DNA from: Nitrosomonadales bacterium
GTDB taxonomy: Bacteria > Pseudomonadota > Gammaproteobacteria > Burkholderiales > Gallionellaceae
Assembly: GCA_016177795.1 (NCBI GenBank)
Contig: JACOUM010000007.1
Location: 186,001-250,000 of the forward strand
Length of the DNA stretch: 64,000 nucleotides
Direction of reading: 5' to 3'
The notes under the pieces were generated by a model that had not been told where the DNA came from, made no database searches, and saw nothing but the letters and a program-made list of their open reading frames with translations. The translations under genes and the position numbers were made by a program. Positions 63,072 to 64,000 of the stretch are shown here, in pieces (position 1 is the first letter of the stretch; each line of letters starts with the position of its first letter).

Positions 63072-63767
63072 ATGACAACAATCGCTTCCAACTTGCAAGC
63101 TGTGCGCGCCGCAATCATGGCAGCGGCCACCGAGGCAGGACGCACCTCGGGTGAGGTGACCTTATTGGCGGTCAGCAAAACCTTTGCGCCCGATGCGATA
63201 CGCGAGGCCTATCATGCCGGACAGGTCCATTTCGCCGAAAGCTATGTGCAGGAGGCGCTGAGCAAGATTGCCGCGCTGCATGACTTGCCGATCGAGTGGC
63301 ACTTTATCGGGCCGATCCAGAGCAACAAGACGCGCGCCATTGCAGAACACTTTGCCTGGGTGCACAGTGTTGACCGGCTGAAAATCGCCGAGCGCTTGTC
63401 CGCGCAACGCCCCGCGCATTTGCCGCCGCTGCAAATATGCTTGCAGGTGAACATCAGCGAAGAGCTCAGCAAAGGCGGTGTACCATCCGGCGAGGTGGCG
63501 CAGCTGGCAATGAAAGTTGCGCGATTGCCGCATCTTGATCTGCGCGGACTGATGGCCATTCCAGCGCCAAGCGACGACGTCTCCGCACAGCGCGCGGCTT
63601 TTGCGCGCCTGCGCGAGTTGCGCGACCAGCTTTGCCGGCAGGGCCTGCGGCTCGACACATTATCAATGGGCATGTCGCATGACTTTGCCGCAGCGATAAC
63701 CGAAGGCGCGACCATGGTGCGCGTCGGCACGGCGATTTTCGGCAAAAGACCTCTGCACAACTACTGA
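63072..63767 (+). CDS. YggS/PLPBP family pyridoxal phosphate homeostasis protein
   Basis: A TIM-barrel protein that binds pyridoxal 5'-phosphate through Lys36 (TLLAVSKTFAPDAI). 231 residues, with WHFIGPIQSNKTRAIAEHF, ICLQVNISEELSKGGV, RGLMAIPAP and DTLSMGMSHDFAAAITEGAT completing the family signature. The usual FGENYVQE is FAESYVQE here. It precedes proC, the standard order. ATG 63072 is preferred to an in-frame ATG at 63057. Confidence 0.93.
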   Translation: MTTIASNLQAVRAAIMAAATEAGRTSGEVTLLAVSKTFAPDAIREAYHAGQVHFAESYVQEALSKIAALHDLPIEWHFIGPIQSNKTRAIAEHFAWVHSVDRLKIAERLSAQRPAHLPPLQICLQVNISEELSKGGVPSGEVAQLAMKVARLPHLDLRGLMAIPAPSDDVSAQRAAFARLRELRDQLCRQGLRLDTLSMGMSHDFAAAITEGATMVRVGTAIFGKRPLHNY

Positions 63768-63790
63768 TAAAACAACTAGCCATCTGACTA

Positions 63791-63811
63791 GGTTGGTAAA
63801 CTACACCAACC
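63791..63811. other. hairpin in the yggS-proC gap
   Basis: GGTTGG (63791-63796), nine-base loop, CCAACC (63806-63811), about 24 bp after the yggS stop. No T-tract. The remaining ~165 bp before proC hold no convincing gene. Confidence 0.35.
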
Positions 63812-63977
63812 AAGTCATTGGTTATGCGCTTGATGATACTTTGTCGAAAAGCGGCTCAAAATCCTCATGTATTACACATACATTCCGGTTTTTCGCCGTT
63901 TTTCTCCTCGTTTGATCTGCGCTCGTTACGTTGTGCAGAGGCCTTGGCAGACTAAGTAATAAGAGAAGGGAAACAAC

Positions 63978-64000
63978 ATGAACATTTGCTTCATCGGCGG
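63978..64000 (+). CDS. proC: start of pyrroline-5-carboxylate reductase, partial
   Basis: Only seven codons are inside the window: MNICFIG, then an incomplete Gly codon, matching the start of ProC (MxIxFIGGGNMA). An AAGGG ribosome site stands nine bases ahead. The position after yggS agrees with the common yggS-proC order. The call rests on little sequence. Confidence 0.6.

Noticed and set aside
63831-63953. 40-codon open frame in the yggS-proC gap
   Set aside because: No ribosome site and no recognisable product.

Overview
The window looks like ordinary chromosome of a GC-rich betaproteobacterium, most likely in the Nitrosomonadales (a Gallionellaceae-type iron or sulfur oxidiser would fit). 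This is inferred from gene families and gene order only: a RegBA redox pair, a type III-like GshA, SlmA beside argB, a ruvAB-ybgC-tolQRAB-pal-cpoB-queEC block, an rnfABCDGE-nth operon, an EIIA(Man)-HPr-EI regulatory PTS, pilT-pilU beside yggS-proC, and type IV pilus retraction ATPases. There is no prophage, rRNA operon or CRISPR array. Almost everything is recognisable housekeeping or energy-metabolism sequence, densely packed, with many ATGA or TGATG start/stop overlaps.

Layout. 1-1.6 kb: start of the division/cell wall cluster (mraZ, rsmH, minus strand) with a four-box MraZ operator, then RNase P RNA. 1.8-8.5 kb: a free-standing CZB zinc sensor, a MerA-like flavoprotein, an exported MsrB-MsrA pair, a broken zwf fragment, RegA-RegB with a RegA-type box, a copper chaperone (PCuAC), and Hsp20 behind a sigma32 promoter. 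8.5-17.9 kb: a GGDEF-EAL protein, argB-HAD-slmA, a DAHP synthase, an AsmA-like protein, a ChaA antiporter, small DUF proteins and nth. 17.9-23.3 kb: the Rnf complex and two tRNAs. 23.4-31.4 kb: queCE, the complete Tol-Pal system, ruvAB. 31.6-39.5 kb: dusB-fis-purH, a G-rich 7-bp tandem repeat, ctaA, a frameshifted CHASE-PAS-GGDEF gene, comM, ubiK. 39.5-46.5 kb: a nitrogen block (porin-glnK-amtB, nirBD, nirC) in which both operons carry NtrC-type sites and sigma54 promoters. 46.5-64 kb: RhlE, PurU, an ABC-F protein, GshA, ApbE, the regulatory PTS, VanZ, a thioredoxin-like ferredoxin, a NodIJ-type exporter, HemJ, an RlmL-type methyltransferase, PilU, PilT, YggS and the start of proC.

How parts connect. 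ApbE can flavinylate the RnfG and RnfD subunits encoded 30 kb away. RegBA and the adjacent PCuAC gene (with ctaA and hemJ elsewhere in the window) point to redox-controlled respiratory chain assembly. AmtB/GlnK and NirBD/NirC look like one nitrogen-scavenging regulon under NtrC and sigma54.

The least explained sequence lies between genes. (i) Four copies of a long inverted repeat whose arms are built from three roughly 9-bp units (CACGAANNN, or CACAGATTA in one copy) sit in gaps after or inside operons, including tolQ/tolR and nodI/nodJ. (ii) Two roughly 280-295 bp MITE-like elements share termini (GGGAACCTCTGATTAAGTCC) but carry different internal inverted repeats at the same place. One supplies the nirD stop codon; the other abuts both stop codons of rlmL and pilU. 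(iii) A (GGGGAGT)12 array begins a few bases after the purH stop.
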